A DNA stretch of 64,000 nt from contig NZ_JACHGP010000010.1 in NCBI RefSeq assembly GCF_014202335.1, forward strand, positions 124,001-188,000. The letters are read 5' to 3'. This document shows, piece by piece, positions 15,512-23,530 of this stretch; position 1 is the stretch's first letter; every line of letters begins with the position of its first letter. Position numbers and translations under genes: made by a program. The notes beneath the pieces were generated by a model. The model was given only the letters and a program-made list of their open reading frames with translations. It searched no databases and was not told the DNA's origin. The DNA is from Mycobacterium sp. AZCC_0083 (GTDB lineage: Bacteria > Actinomycetota > Actinomycetes > Mycobacteriales > Mycobacteriaceae).

Positions 15512-17008
15512 ATGAGCTTGGAACAGCTGTATCTGGCATTGCTAGTCGGCGGCTTCGTGCTGCTGGCCAGCATTGTCGGCACCCGGGTGGCGACCCGGGT
15601 GGGTTTTCCCAGCCTGCTGCTGTACCTGCTGGTCGGTGTCGTCATCGGCGAGGACGGGCTCGGCCTCCAGTTCGACAACGTCGAACTGGCCCGCAACATC
15701 GGCACGGTTGCGCTGGCGGTGATCCTGGTCGAGGGCGGATTGACCACCCGATTCGCCGACGTCCGCAGGGTGCTGGCACCCGCGGGCGTTCTCGCCACCG
15801 TCGGCGTCCTCATCAGCACGGCGATCACCGCCGCAGGCGCGCACCTCCTGCTCGACATGGACTGGCAGCTGGCGCTGCTCCTCGGAGCCATCGTGTCCTC
15901 CACCGATGCGGCCGCGGTCTTCTCGGTCCTGCGCGTGCTGCCCTTGCCGCGCCGGGTTGCCGGCCTTCTCGAAGCCGAGTCCGGGTTCAACGACGCTCCT
16001 GCGGTCATCCTCGTGCTCATGTTCAGCGCGCTGCCGTTCGTGCTCGAACCGGAGAGCGCCGTGGCGGGCATCGTGTACGAGTTGGTCGCCGGCTGCGCGA
16101 TCGGACTCGCATTCGGTTTCCTTGGCGCGATGGCGCTGCGTCGGGTTGCCCTTCCTGCCTCCGGGCTCTACCCGATCGCGACGTTCGGGCTGGGAATGGT
16201 GGCGTTCGCCGCTGCGGGCACCGCGCATGCCAGCGGTTTCATCGCCGCGTATCTGGCTGCGGTGGTGCTCGCGAACTCGGGCCTGCCCCATCGGTCGGCC
16301 ACCAGGTCCTTCGCCGAGGGACTCGGCTGGCTGGCCCAGATCGGCCTGTTCGTCCTGCTCGGCTTGCTGGTGGACCCGAGCGAGCTGGCAGCCGATGTCG
16401 TGCCGGCGATCGTCATCGGTCTGGTGCTGTTGCTCGTCGCCAGGCCACTGTCGGTGATCGGCTCACTGGCCGGGTTTCGCGTGCCGTGGCGCGAGCAGAC
16501 GTTTCTGTCATGGGCCGGACTGCGCGGCGCGGTCCCCATCGTCCTTGCGACGTTTCCGATCGTGGCGGGGGTGCCCGACAGCTATCGGCTGCTAAACATC
16601 GTGTTCATCCTGGTGGTGGTGTTCACCCTGGTGCAGGGTCCGAGCCTTCGCCCGATCGCCCACGAGTTGGGCCTGATTCCGCGTGACTCACCCCGCGAGA
16701 TCCAAGTCGAATCCGCGCCGTTGGACGTGCTCGAAGCCGAGCTGCTGACGCTGAAGGTGCGCCCGTCCTCCCGGCTGCACAACGTGACGGTCGTCGAACT
16801 CCGGCTGCCCGACCCGAGCGTGATCACGCTGATCATTCGCGACGGCCACACGTTCGTCCCGCTGCCCGACACCAGTATCGCGGTCGGCGACGAGCTGCTG
16901 ATCGTTACCACGTCGAAGACGCGGGCCGCCGCCGAACGCAGACTCCGTGCCGTCAGTCGGCGGGGCAAGCTGGCGTACTGGTTCAACGAGTACGGCGACG
17001 CCGACTGA
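15512..17008 (+). CDS. Potassium/proton antiporter, CPA1 family, with C-terminal TrkA_C domain
   Basis: A 498-residue protein. The first roughly 390 residues have about 12 membrane segments of the NhaP2/CvrA type, with the ion-site helix GAIVSSTDAAAVFSVLR and the ESGFNDAPAVILVLMF helix. The C-terminus is a cytosolic TrkA_C/RCK-like domain (ELRLPDPSVITLIIRDG... SIAVGDELLIVTTSK). The ATG at 15512 follows GCAGGAACGA, a usable Shine-Dalgarno. Family function is K+/H+ exchange for pH and osmotic control. It is divergent from the TrkA-type gene with a 77-bp intergene, so both are probably coregulated. Confidence 0.9.
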   Translation: MSLEQLYLALLVGGFVLLASIVGTRVATRVGFPSLLLYLLVGVVIGEDGLGLQFDNVELARNIGTVALAVILVEGGLTTRFADVRRVLAPAGVLATVGVLISTAITAAGAHLLLDMDWQLALLLGAIVSSTDAAAVFSVLRVLPLPRRVAGLLEAESGFNDAPAVILVLMFSALPFVLEPESAVAGIVYELVAGCAIGLAFGFLGAMALRRVALPASGLYPIATFGLGMVAFAAAGTAHASGFIAAYLAAVVLANSGLPHRSATRSFAEGLGWLAQIGLFVLLGLLVDPSELAADVVPAIVIGLVLLLVARPLSVIGSLAGFRVPWREQTFLSWAGLRGAVPIVLATFPIVAGVPDSYRLLNIVFILVVVFTLVQGPSLRPIAHELGLIPRDSPREIQVESAPLDVLEAELLTLKVRPSSRLHNVTVVELRLPDPSVITLIIRDGHTFVPLPDTSIAVGDELLIVTTSKTRAAAERRLRAVSRRGKLAYWFNEYGDAD

Positions 17009-17017
17009 CGTTGCGCG

Positions 17018-17836
17018 CTACTGCAATCCGTTGGACAGGATGATGGATTCGCCGGTCTGGCAGCGACCCTGGTCGGAGACCAGGTACAGCACGGCGTTCG
17101 CCACGTCCTCGGGTTCCAGCAATCCGGGCCGAGGGCGTCCCCGCTGGAACATCTCCTCGACGTCGGCACGGCTCGGGTTCTCGAGATCCGGCCGGATCAT
17201 CCGGTACGTCCCAGGGTTGTGGATCATCGGCGTATTCACCCCGGAGGGCAGCACCGCGTTGACCGTGATGCCGTGTTCGGCGACCTCGCAGGCCACCGAC
17301 TTCACCAGCGCGACCACACCGGCCTTGGCCGCCGCGTAGTGGCCTGAGTTGGTGGCCCCCGTGCCTGCGACGATCGACGACGTCGCGACGAGTCGCCCCG
17401 CACCGCGCTCGATCATGTGAGGCAGGACCGCCCGGAACGTGTTGAAGACACCGGTGAGGTTGACGTCGAGCATGGTCTGCCAGCGCTGCGCGGACATCGT
17501 TGCGATCGGGGCGCTGCTTGCGATCCCGGCGTTGGCGATCGCCACGTCGATCCCGCCGAAGGCGTTGATCGCCTGCGTAATCACGTCCTGCATCGCCGCC
17601 AGGTCGCGGACGTCGGCGGTAATTGCCAGACAACGCCTGCCGAGGGCCTGCACGGCCTGAACCGTCTGCTCGAGATCGGCGGGCGTAGCCAGCGGATAGT
17701 CCACTTCCTCAACGGGAGCGGCGACGTCGCACACCACGATGTCGGCGCCTTCACGCGCCAGCGTCGTCGCGTGTGCTCGGCCCTGCCCGCGGGCGCCTCC
17801 GGTGATGAAAGCGGTCCTTCCTTCGAGTGCAGCCAT
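17018..17836 (-). CDS. SDR-family oxidoreductase, mycofactocin-coupled type
   Basis: A 272-residue short-chain dehydrogenase. The cofactor motif is TGGARGQGRAH (residues 12-22), followed by an insertion after strand 2 (DVAAPVEEVDYPLATPADLEQTV) that is characteristic of mycofactocin-associated SDRs that keep NAD bound. Catalytic residues are Ser154, Tyr167 and Lys171 (GHYAAAKAG). It probably oxidises an alcohol and passes electrons to the mycofactocin redox peptide rather than to free NAD. It is the second gene of an AraC-SDR operon (54-bp gap). The substrate is unknown; no mycofactocin synthesis genes are in this window. Confidence 0.88.
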   Translation of the reverse strand: MAALEGRTAFITGGARGQGRAHATTLAREGADIVVCDVAAPVEEVDYPLATPADLEQTVQAVQALGRRCLAITADVRDLAAMQDVITQAINAFGGIDVAIANAGIASSAPIATMSAQRWQTMLDVNLTGVFNTFRAVLPHMIERGAGRLVATSSIVAGTGATNSGHYAAAKAGVVALVKSVACEVAEHGITVNAVLPSGVNTPMIHNPGTYRMIRPDLENPSRADVEEMFQRGRPRPGLLEPEDVANAVLYLVSDQGRCQTGESIILSNGLQ

Positions 17837-17890
17837 GCGGTTGAGACCTCGAGGTCACGCAAAAGTCATCGTGCTAGGCCGTCGCGGCGG

Positions 17891-18841
17891 TCATGCCCCC
17901 GTCGCTTCGCTCGCCCCCACGTCCGTGCGGTAGGTGTTCGGGCTGACGCCGTATGCGCGCTTGAACGCGCTCGACAGCGCGAAGGGCGTGCCGTAACCCA
18001 CCTGTCGCGCGATGGCGGCGATCGTGGTCCTGCTGGACCGCAGCATGTCGGCGGCCATTGCAAGGCGCCAGCTGGTCAGGAACGCGATCGGGGGCTCGCC
18101 CACCTGATCGGTGAACCGGCGGGCGAACACCGCGCGGGAATTGCCAACTGCGGCAGCCAGATTCGCCACCGTCCACGGATGGCTCGGATTGTTGTAGATC
18201 AGCTTGAGCGCTCGTCCCACCACCGGATCACGCTCGGCATGCCACCACGTCGGCGCGTTCTCGCCGCGATCGAACCAGGCGCGCAGCACCGCGATCAGCA
18301 AGACGTCGAGCAGCCTGTCCAGGTACGCCTCCTGGCCGGGCCCGTCCAGCCCGGCCTCTTCGGCCAGCATGCCCACCAGTGGGCTGTTCCAGTCGTCGGA
18401 GCGCAGTACCACCACCGCGGGCAGCGCGGCCAGGAGTCGATCACTGACCTCGCTGCGACCCTCGTAGGCGCAGATCACCGACGTCGTCGTGCCGGACGCA
18501 CTGTTGCCCCACGTCCGCACGCCAAGCGACATCTCGAACCGGAGATCTTCACCCGACAGCGTGGTGCAGCGCTGGCCAGGATGGATCACGACCATCGGCG
18601 TCGTGCCGGGATCGTCGGCGAACAGGTAGTACTCGGTGCCACGGGCCAGCGCGACGTCCCCCGGGTTCAACCAGGTGGTACCGCTGGACTCCCCGACGAT
18701 CACGGCACTGCCACCGGTCTGGCAGATGAGCGTCAACGCCTCGTCTCGGATGCTCATCGACCACGGCGGATCCATCTTCATCCTGAGCACGAAGGCGCCG
18801 CGGGCCCGAACCCCGTCGAGCAACCCGACGACCGCATCCAC
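17891..18841 (-). CDS. AraC-family transcriptional regulator (cupin_6 type)
   Basis: A 316-residue activator-type regulator. The N-terminal cupin-like sensor has LICQTGGSAVIVG and WLNPGDVALARGTEYYLF. The C-terminal double HTH (about residues 215-310) has WTVANLAAAVGNSRAVFARRF and TIAAIARQVGYGTPFALSSAF, ending FKRAYGVSPNTYR. Its last codons (GASEATGA) are encoded by a copy of a dispersed 20-bp element (17897-17918), so the native end may have been replaced. It lies upstream of the SDR gene and is divergent from the DUF1772 gene, and probably controls both. Confidence 0.9.
   Translation of the reverse strand: MDAVVGLLDGVRARGAFVLRMKMDPPWSMSIRDEALTLICQTGGSAVIVGESSGTTWLNPGDVALARGTEYYLFADDPGTTPMVVIHPGQRCTTLSGEDLRFEMSLGVRTWGNSASGTTTSVICAYEGRSEVSDRLLAALPAVVVLRSDDWNSPLVGMLAEEAGLDGPGQEAYLDRLLDVLLIAVLRAWFDRGENAPTWWHAERDPVVGRALKLIYNNPSHPWTVANLAAAVGNSRAVFARRFTDQVGEPPIAFLTSWRLAMAADMLRSSRTTIAAIARQVGYGTPFALSSAFKRAYGVSPNTYRTDVGASEATGA
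17897..17918. repeat. Dispersed GAGCGAAGCGAC element, copy A
   Basis: On the minus strand this reads GGGGGCGAGCGAAGCGACGG and continues with G-rich flanks. It codes for the last residues and runs up to the stop of the AraC gene. The same core occurs at 31217-31238, 40247-40270 and 50395-50414. Confidence 0.6.
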
Positions 18842-18872
18842 GCGCCGAATGCTAGACGATCAGACATGCTCT

Positions 18873-18899
18873 CGAGACGGAAAGCGATGGATCGTCTCG
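18873..18899. promoter_or_regulatory. Candidate operator between araC-type gene and DUF1772 gene
   Basis: CGAGACG (18873-18879) and CGTCTCG (18893-18899) form a perfect 7-bp inverted repeat with a 13-bp spacer, centred in the 82-bp divergent intergene. A further AGACGAT half-site (18854-18860) lies beside it. Binding by the adjacent AraC protein is inferred from position only. Confidence 0.4.
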
Positions 18900-18923
18900 T
18901 TTTCCCGCGGTTTACTACCAGTC

Positions 18924-19418
18924 ATGAACATCAGCCTCGTTGTCATCCTGATCATCGTCGCGGCGATCATCAACGCCGCCGCTGCCGGAATGATGTACGT
19001 GTTCTCGACCTTCGTCATGCGCGGACTGGATCGCACCGGTCCCATCCAGGCGATCACCGCGATGCGAGGTATCAACGCCGAGGCGAACTCGAGCCCTGCG
19101 TTCCTACTGGTGTACTTCGGTGCAGCCGTGCTTGCCGCGGCGTTGGGTGTCGTCGCCGCACTTCAGCTTCACCAGGCGGGCAGCTGGTACCTGTTGGCCG
19201 GCGCCGTCTTCGGTGTCCTCGCGGCGGTGATCACGATGGCGTTCAACGTCCCGCTGAACAATCATCTCGACGGCGTCGATCCCGCCGGTCTGTCGGTCGC
19301 CGACGCCGCACGGGAGTGGCAGGCCTACCTGTCGACGTGGACGGCGTGGAACCACGTGCGGACCGCGACCGCGTTCGTCGGGGCCGCGCTGATGTTGATC
19401 GGCCTTCGGTACCGCTGA
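18924..19418 (+). CDS. DUF1772 (anthrone oxygenase-like) membrane protein
   Basis: A 164-residue protein with four hydrophobic segments (residues about 4-24, 55-75, 85-100 and 140-160), matching the DUF1772 family. Characteristic features are a long first helix ending MMYVFSTFVMRGL and the NVPLNNHLDGVDP motif with AWNHVRTA in the last third. Some fungal relatives oxidise anthrones, but most bacterial members have no known role. The ATG at 18924 is 82 bp from the divergent AraC gene. Its 3' 176 bp overlap the antisense 3' end of the MFS gene. Confidence 0.8.
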   Translation: MNISLVVILIIVAAIINAAAAGMMYVFSTFVMRGLDRTGPIQAITAMRGINAEANSSPAFLLVYFGAAVLAAALGVVAALQLHQAGSWYLLAGAVFGVLAAVITMAFNVPLNNHLDGVDPAGLSVADAAREWQAYLSTWTAWNHVRTATAFVGAALMLIGLRYR

Positions 19419-20931
19419 CGTCCCTCAACACGATGGCGACGACCGCGGCCGCGATCAGGGTCAACAACCCCGCAATGGCCGCGGTCGGCGCAATCCCCGA
19501 GTCGAACGCCGCGCGCGCCGAGTCGAGCAGCCGCTCACCTGCCGCGGTCGGCAAGTTCTTGGCCACTACCGTCGCGCCACTGATGCTCTCCCCGGCGGTG
19601 ATTCCCTGGGCCGACGAGAGGCCTTGGGGTACTTCCACGTTGGCCCGGTAGAACGCGGTGAAGATGGTGCCGAGCGTGGCCGTCCCGACCACGGCACCGA
19701 GCTCGTAGGCCGTCTCAGACACCGCGGACGCCGCCCCGGACTTGGCGGCGGGCACGGACGCGACGATGGTGTCGTTGGTGATGGTCTGCGAGATGCCGAC
19801 GCCGAGTTCGAGCACGATGAACGACACCACCACCGCGACCACCGTCAGGTCGTGGCGGAACAGCAGGATCATCCCAAAGCCGGCCGATACCAGCAGGAGT
19901 CCGACCACTGTCAGCGTGTGCGGCGTGAACCACCTCATGAAACGCACGACCCCGATGCCCGCGACCATCGACAGGACGGCACCTGGCAGCGTCACCAGGC
20001 CGGCGGCCAATGGGGAGAGTCCGAGCACCAGTTGCAGGTGTTGCGAGATGAAGAAGATGAACCCGATGAGTCCGACGATGGAGAGGAAGTTCGCGAGGAT
20101 CGACGTCCAGAACGGGGCGTAGCCGAAGAGCTTGATGTCGAGCATCGGTGTGGCGCTGCGGTTCTGGCGTCGGACGAACACCACGCCAGAGCCGACGCTG
20201 ATCACCAGCGCAGCGGCGATGACCCACGACAGCCCGTCGTGCGCTGCCGTCTTGATGGCCCAGACGAGCGGCAGCATCGCCGTCAATGACAGCAGCACAC
20301 TGAATGGGTCGAGCGGACCTGGACTCGGGTCGCACGACTCAGGCACCAGCCGCGGCGCCAGCACCAGCAGCGGCAGCAGGATGGGGACGGCAACGAGAAA
20401 CACCGCACCCCAATGGAAGTGCTCGAGCAGCACGCCGCCGATGATCGGGCCGAGGGCCGAGCCCGCGGTGAAACACGAGGCCCAGATCGCGATCGCGAGC
20501 CTGCGCGATGACGCGTTGGTGAAGATATTGCGGATCAGCGACATCGTCGACGGCATCAACATGGCGCCGAAGATGCCCAAGACGGCCCGAGCGGCGACCA
20601 GGTAACCCGCACTCGGCGCGAACGCCGCAGCGGCGGACACCACCGCGAAGCCGGTCGCGCCGATCATCAGCATCCTGCGCCTGCCGATCCGGTCGCCCAG
20701 ACTGCCCATCATCACCAGCAGCGTGGCAAGCACCAACGAGTACACGTCGACGATCCACAGCTGCGTCGGTGCCGACGGAGTGAAGTCCTGGGCGATGCTC
20801 GGCAACGCGAAGGCAAGGATGGTGTTGTCGACGGCGATCAGCAGCACGGGCAGCAGCAACACCGCGAGCGCGAACCACGCGCGGCGGGGTGTGCTGGCAG
20901 ACGTCGGGATGGCGTCGACCCGGGTCGACAT
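19243..20931 (-). CDS. MFS transporter, DHA2 (EmrB/QacA) type, with Arg-rich C-terminal read-through tail
   Basis: A 562-residue drug/H+ antiporter of the 14-helix group. Motif A is LGDRIGRRRMLMIG; motif C-like GSALGPIIGGVLLEH; DNTILAFALPSIAQDF marks helix 1. The transporter proper ends near residue 505 (VVAIVLRDVSG). The last 57 residues are Arg/Ser/Pro-rich, have no homologous look, and are read antisense through the 3' part of the DUF1772 gene, so the original stop seems lost. AGGAG precedes the ATG. It is the second gene after tetR (42-bp gap) and probably exports a toxic compound sensed by that regulator. Confidence 0.88.
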   Translation of the reverse strand: MSTRVDAIPTSASTPRRAWFALAVLLLPVLLIAVDNTILAFALPSIAQDFTPSAPTQLWIVDVYSLVLATLLVMMGSLGDRIGRRRMLMIGATGFAVVSAAAAFAPSAGYLVAARAVLGIFGAMLMPSTMSLIRNIFTNASSRRLAIAIWASCFTAGSALGPIIGGVLLEHFHWGAVFLVAVPILLPLLVLAPRLVPESCDPSPGPLDPFSVLLSLTAMLPLVWAIKTAAHDGLSWVIAAALVISVGSGVVFVRRQNRSATPMLDIKLFGYAPFWTSILANFLSIVGLIGFIFFISQHLQLVLGLSPLAAGLVTLPGAVLSMVAGIGVVRFMRWFTPHTLTVVGLLLVSAGFGMILLFRHDLTVVAVVVSFIVLELGVGISQTITNDTIVASVPAAKSGAASAVSETAYELGAVVGTATLGTIFTAFYRANVEVPQGLSSAQGITAGESISGATVVAKNLPTAAGERLLDSARAAFDSGIAPTAAIAGLLTLIAAAVVAIVLRDVSGTEGRSTSARPRRTRSRSARGSTPSTSTGRPATPVRRRRPTDRRDRRRRDDCSAGR

Positions 20932-20973
20932 GATGTGACTCCTAGAACTATGAAGGGTTGAAAGCGGTTTGGT

Positions 20974-21543
20974 TCAGTCTTGATTCGGGTTGATGGTGCC
21001 CTCGGTGAGGCTGGCCATGATGGCGTCGACGATCTGAACGCGCGGGGCGCTGTTGCGCTTGACTGCGTCGTAACCGGCCGACAGCAGGGCCCAAAACACC
21101 AACCGTGGCCAGTCGGGTGGACCGGCCGATCCCCGAGTCGACACCCGGTTGAGCACGTCGACGATCGCCTCGTCTCCGGTGTCGAGCAGCGCCGCCAGGT
21201 CCGGGTCGGCGAGGATCGATGGCTCGTTGAAGACGAACGGGATGATCTGCCCGAGATCGAGCTGGCACTCCACGACCCGGCGCAGTGCCTCGACCGGGGG
21301 TCCGCAGTCGGGTTCGGCGTGTTCGATCGCGGCGTTGCTCAGCTCGTGCACGTGTCGGGCGAGCGCCCTAAGGAGGTCCGAGCGCTCGGCGAAGTATCGG
21401 TGCAACGTGCTGCGGCCGACGTCGGCGGCGGTCGCGATGTCGGCAAGTGAGGCGACCGGGTTGGTCGCGAGCACCGACATCGCTGCGTCGAGGATCGCCT
21501 TGCGGGTCCGCGAACGCGAGCCACCATCATTCGATACCGACAT
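20974..21543 (-). CDS. TetR-family transcriptional regulator
   Basis: A 189-residue repressor. The N-terminal TetR HTH is TRKAILDAAMSVLATNPVAS, then LADIATAADVGRSTLHRYFAERSDLLRAL (about residues 10-58). The C-terminal ligand domain is helical without recognisable subtype. ATG 21543 (MSVSNDGG) was chosen; an upstream ATG at 21564 would place the palindrome against its start codon. The 30-bp palindrome at 21568-21597 lies directly upstream and is the probable operator, giving autorepression of tetR and the downstream MFS gene. Confidence 0.9.
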   Translation of the reverse strand: MSVSNDGGSRSRTRKAILDAAMSVLATNPVASLADIATAADVGRSTLHRYFAERSDLLRALARHVHELSNAAIEHAEPDCGPPVEALRRVVECQLDLGQIIPFVFNEPSILADPDLAALLDTGDEAIVDVLNRVSTRGSAGPPDWPRLVFWALLSAGYDAVKRNSAPRVQIVDAIMASLTEGTINPNQD

Positions 21544-21567
21544 GTGCCTAAATGTAGCACACACTGC

Positions 21568-21597
21568 CCAAAATGGGACATTGATGTCCCATTTTGG
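21568..21597. promoter_or_regulatory. TetR operator, 14-bp perfect inverted repeat
   Basis: CCAAAATGGGACAT (21568-21581) and ATGTCCCATTTTGG (21584-21597) are perfect 14-bp arms with a 2-bp spacer, a size typical of TetR dimer-of-dimer sites. It is 24 bp upstream of the tetR start codon and touches the stop codon of the RDD gene at 21598-21600. The tetR-MFS promoter must overlap it. Confidence 0.8.
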
Positions 21598-22506
21598 TTA
21601 GCTCGGCGGTGTGAACCCGCCGGAATCGGTCGTACTTGGCGAGACCGGCTGCTGATACCCCGGCCCTGGCGGCGGACCCCATTGTGTTGATGGTGGTGGC
21701 GGGGTCGATTGCACTGGCGCCGAGCCCCACTGCGGAGGCGGCGCGACCGGCGTCGGCCGCTGCAGCCGGGCCAACTCCCTGCGGTGCCGCTCGGCAAGCA
21801 CCGCGGCCAGCACCAACTGCGGGGGCGTGCCCGGCGGAGGGGGAGGGGAAATCTGCACCACCACCTCGGAGCAGATCCGGTAGGCGATCTGGTCCCGCAT
21901 GCCTGGGTCCAACTGAGTTGCCCTCGACAGGAACTGGCGGGCCCGCTCTGCGGTCTCGGGGGCCAGACCGGACAACTGCAGCGACGACGCCCACCACGCC
22001 ATCGACGCCGGCATCTGCGGCGGCGGGCTGAGCTTTGGGGCGCGTTCGCTGATCACCATGGTGCCTGCGAACACGTCGCCGACACGCTTGCCCTTGGACG
22101 ACACCATGCTGCAGATCACCGCGGGGCCGCCGGCCAATATCCAGAATTCCACAAAGCCGGAAAGCCCGCGAAACAGCGCCTGCCGGAAGCGTTCCGGCCC
22201 TCCGTCGTCGGAGACCACGCGCAGGCCCATTGCCATCTTGCCGAGGGAACGGCCACGCGTCGCGGTCTCGAAGACGACCGGATACCCGACGGTCGCCAGC
22301 ACCGTGAAGAGAATCAGCACGGCCGCCGACGCCGCGGTGTCCAGATCGGACAACGTGACCGCCCACAACACGATGCCGAGGACGTAGGCGACGAACACGA
22401 CGGTGATGTCGATGAACGCCGATACCGCGCGGACGGGCAACTGCGCGATCTGAACGTCGAGAACCACCGCGTCGCCCGTGACCAACGGTTCCGGCTGGGC
22501 CACCAT
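21598..22506 (-). CDS. RDD-family membrane protein (Rv3695-type)
   Basis: A 302-residue protein. An RDD domain occupies about residues 20-150, with the family motif PVRAVSAFIDITVV at the first helix (the R..D signature), ATRGRSLGKMAMGLRVVSDDG, and further helices. The C-terminal half is soluble, Pro-rich and ends in PPP/GPPPGPG repeats that are likely disordered. The start ATG at 22506 gives MVAQPEPLV; a longer reading would run over the divergent gene. It starts 27 bp from the DUF95 gene on the other strand. This pair borders the MoxR operon in mycobacteria. The function is unknown; it may handle membrane transport or assembly. Confidence 0.85.
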   Translation of the reverse strand: MVAQPEPLVTGDAVVLDVQIAQLPVRAVSAFIDITVVFVAYVLGIVLWAVTLSDLDTAASAAVLILFTVLATVGYPVVFETATRGRSLGKMAMGLRVVSDDGGPERFRQALFRGLSGFVEFWILAGGPAVICSMVSSKGKRVGDVFAGTMVISERAPKLSPPPQMPASMAWWASSLQLSGLAPETAERARQFLSRATQLDPGMRDQIAYRICSEVVVQISPPPPPGTPPQLVLAAVLAERHRRELARLQRPTPVAPPPQWGSAPVQSTPPPPSTQWGPPPGPGYQQPVSPSTTDSGGFTPPS

Positions 22507-22533
22507 GCAAGAGACGCTACTAGCATTCCAGGG

Positions 22534-23526
22534 GTGGATGTCGACGCGTTCGTGCTGGCACACCGCCCGACCTGGGACCGGCTCGAGCAATTGGTCAAGC
22601 GGCGCCGCAGCCTGACCGGAGCCGAAGTCGACGAACTGGTCGACCTGTATCAGCGGGTATCGACCCACCTGTCGATGGTGCGCACGGCGTCGTCGGACTC
22701 GGTGCTGGTCGGCAAGTTGTCGGGGCTGGTGGCCAAGGCACGCGCCGCGGTCACCGGCGCGCACGCGCCGCTGTCGCGGGAGTTCGTCCGGTTCTTCACG
22801 GTGTCCTTTCCCGTGGTGGCTTACCAGGCGTGGCGGTGGTGGCTCGGGACTGCGGTTGCCTTCCTCTTCGTCACCGTGCTGGTCGCGGTATGGATGTCCG
22901 GGAACCACGAAGTGCAGAGCGCGCTGACGACCCCCGGCGAGATCGACCAGATCGTGAACAACGACTTCGCCGCCTACTACAGCGAGAACCCGCCCGGGTC
23001 GTTCGCAATGCAGGTGTGGCTGAACAATGCGTGGATTTCGGTGCTGTGCATCGCCTTCGCGGTCGTGGGTGGCCTACCGATTCCGGCCCTGTTGTTCCAG
23101 AACGCCGCCAACCTCGGGGCGATGGCTGCGTTCATGTTCGACGCGGGCAAGGGCGACGTCTTCCTCGGGCTGCTCACGCCCCACGGTCTGCTCGAGCTGA
23201 CGGCAGTATTTCTGGCCGGGGCAGCAGGGATGCGGCTCGGCTGGTCGGTGGTGTCACCGGGTGACCGGCCGCGGGGTCAGGTGCTTGCCGAGCGGGGCCG
23301 TGCCGTCGTCTCGGTTGCGGTCGGAATGTTCGTCGTCCTACTGGTGTCGGGACTGATCGAGGCGCTCGTCACGCCGTCGGGGCTGCCGACGTTCGCACGC
23401 ATCGCGATCGGCGTGACGGCCGAGGTCGCGTTCATCGGCTACGTGGTGCACTTCGGGCGCAAGGGCGTCCGGGCGGGGGAGACCGGTGACATCGAGGACG
23501 CACCCGACGTGGTGCCGACGCGGTGA
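22534..23526 (+). CDS. DUF95 / stage II sporulation protein M-like membrane protein (Rv3694c-type)
   Basis: A 330-residue integral membrane protein with a soluble N-terminal helical region (residues 1-95) and about six membrane segments. The family marks are FFTVSFPVVAYQAWRWWLGT, NNAWISVLCIAFAVVGGLPIP and LLTPHGLLELTAVFLAGAAG, the last containing the conserved HGxxEL motif of SpoIIM/DUF95 proteins. The start is GTG at 22534. No endospore is implied; relatives occur widely in actinobacteria beside RDD, MoxR and DUF58 genes. Its role with those genes is unknown. Confidence 0.85.
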   Translation: MDVDAFVLAHRPTWDRLEQLVKRRRSLTGAEVDELVDLYQRVSTHLSMVRTASSDSVLVGKLSGLVAKARAAVTGAHAPLSREFVRFFTVSFPVVAYQAWRWWLGTAVAFLFVTVLVAVWMSGNHEVQSALTTPGEIDQIVNNDFAAYYSENPPGSFAMQVWLNNAWISVLCIAFAVVGGLPIPALLFQNAANLGAMAAFMFDAGKGDVFLGLLTPHGLLELTAVFLAGAAGMRLGWSVVSPGDRPRGQVLAERGRAVVSVAVGMFVVLLVSGLIEALVTPSGLPTFARIAIGVTAEVAFIGYVVHFGRKGVRAGETGDIEDAPDVVPTR

Positions 23527-23530
23527 TGCC

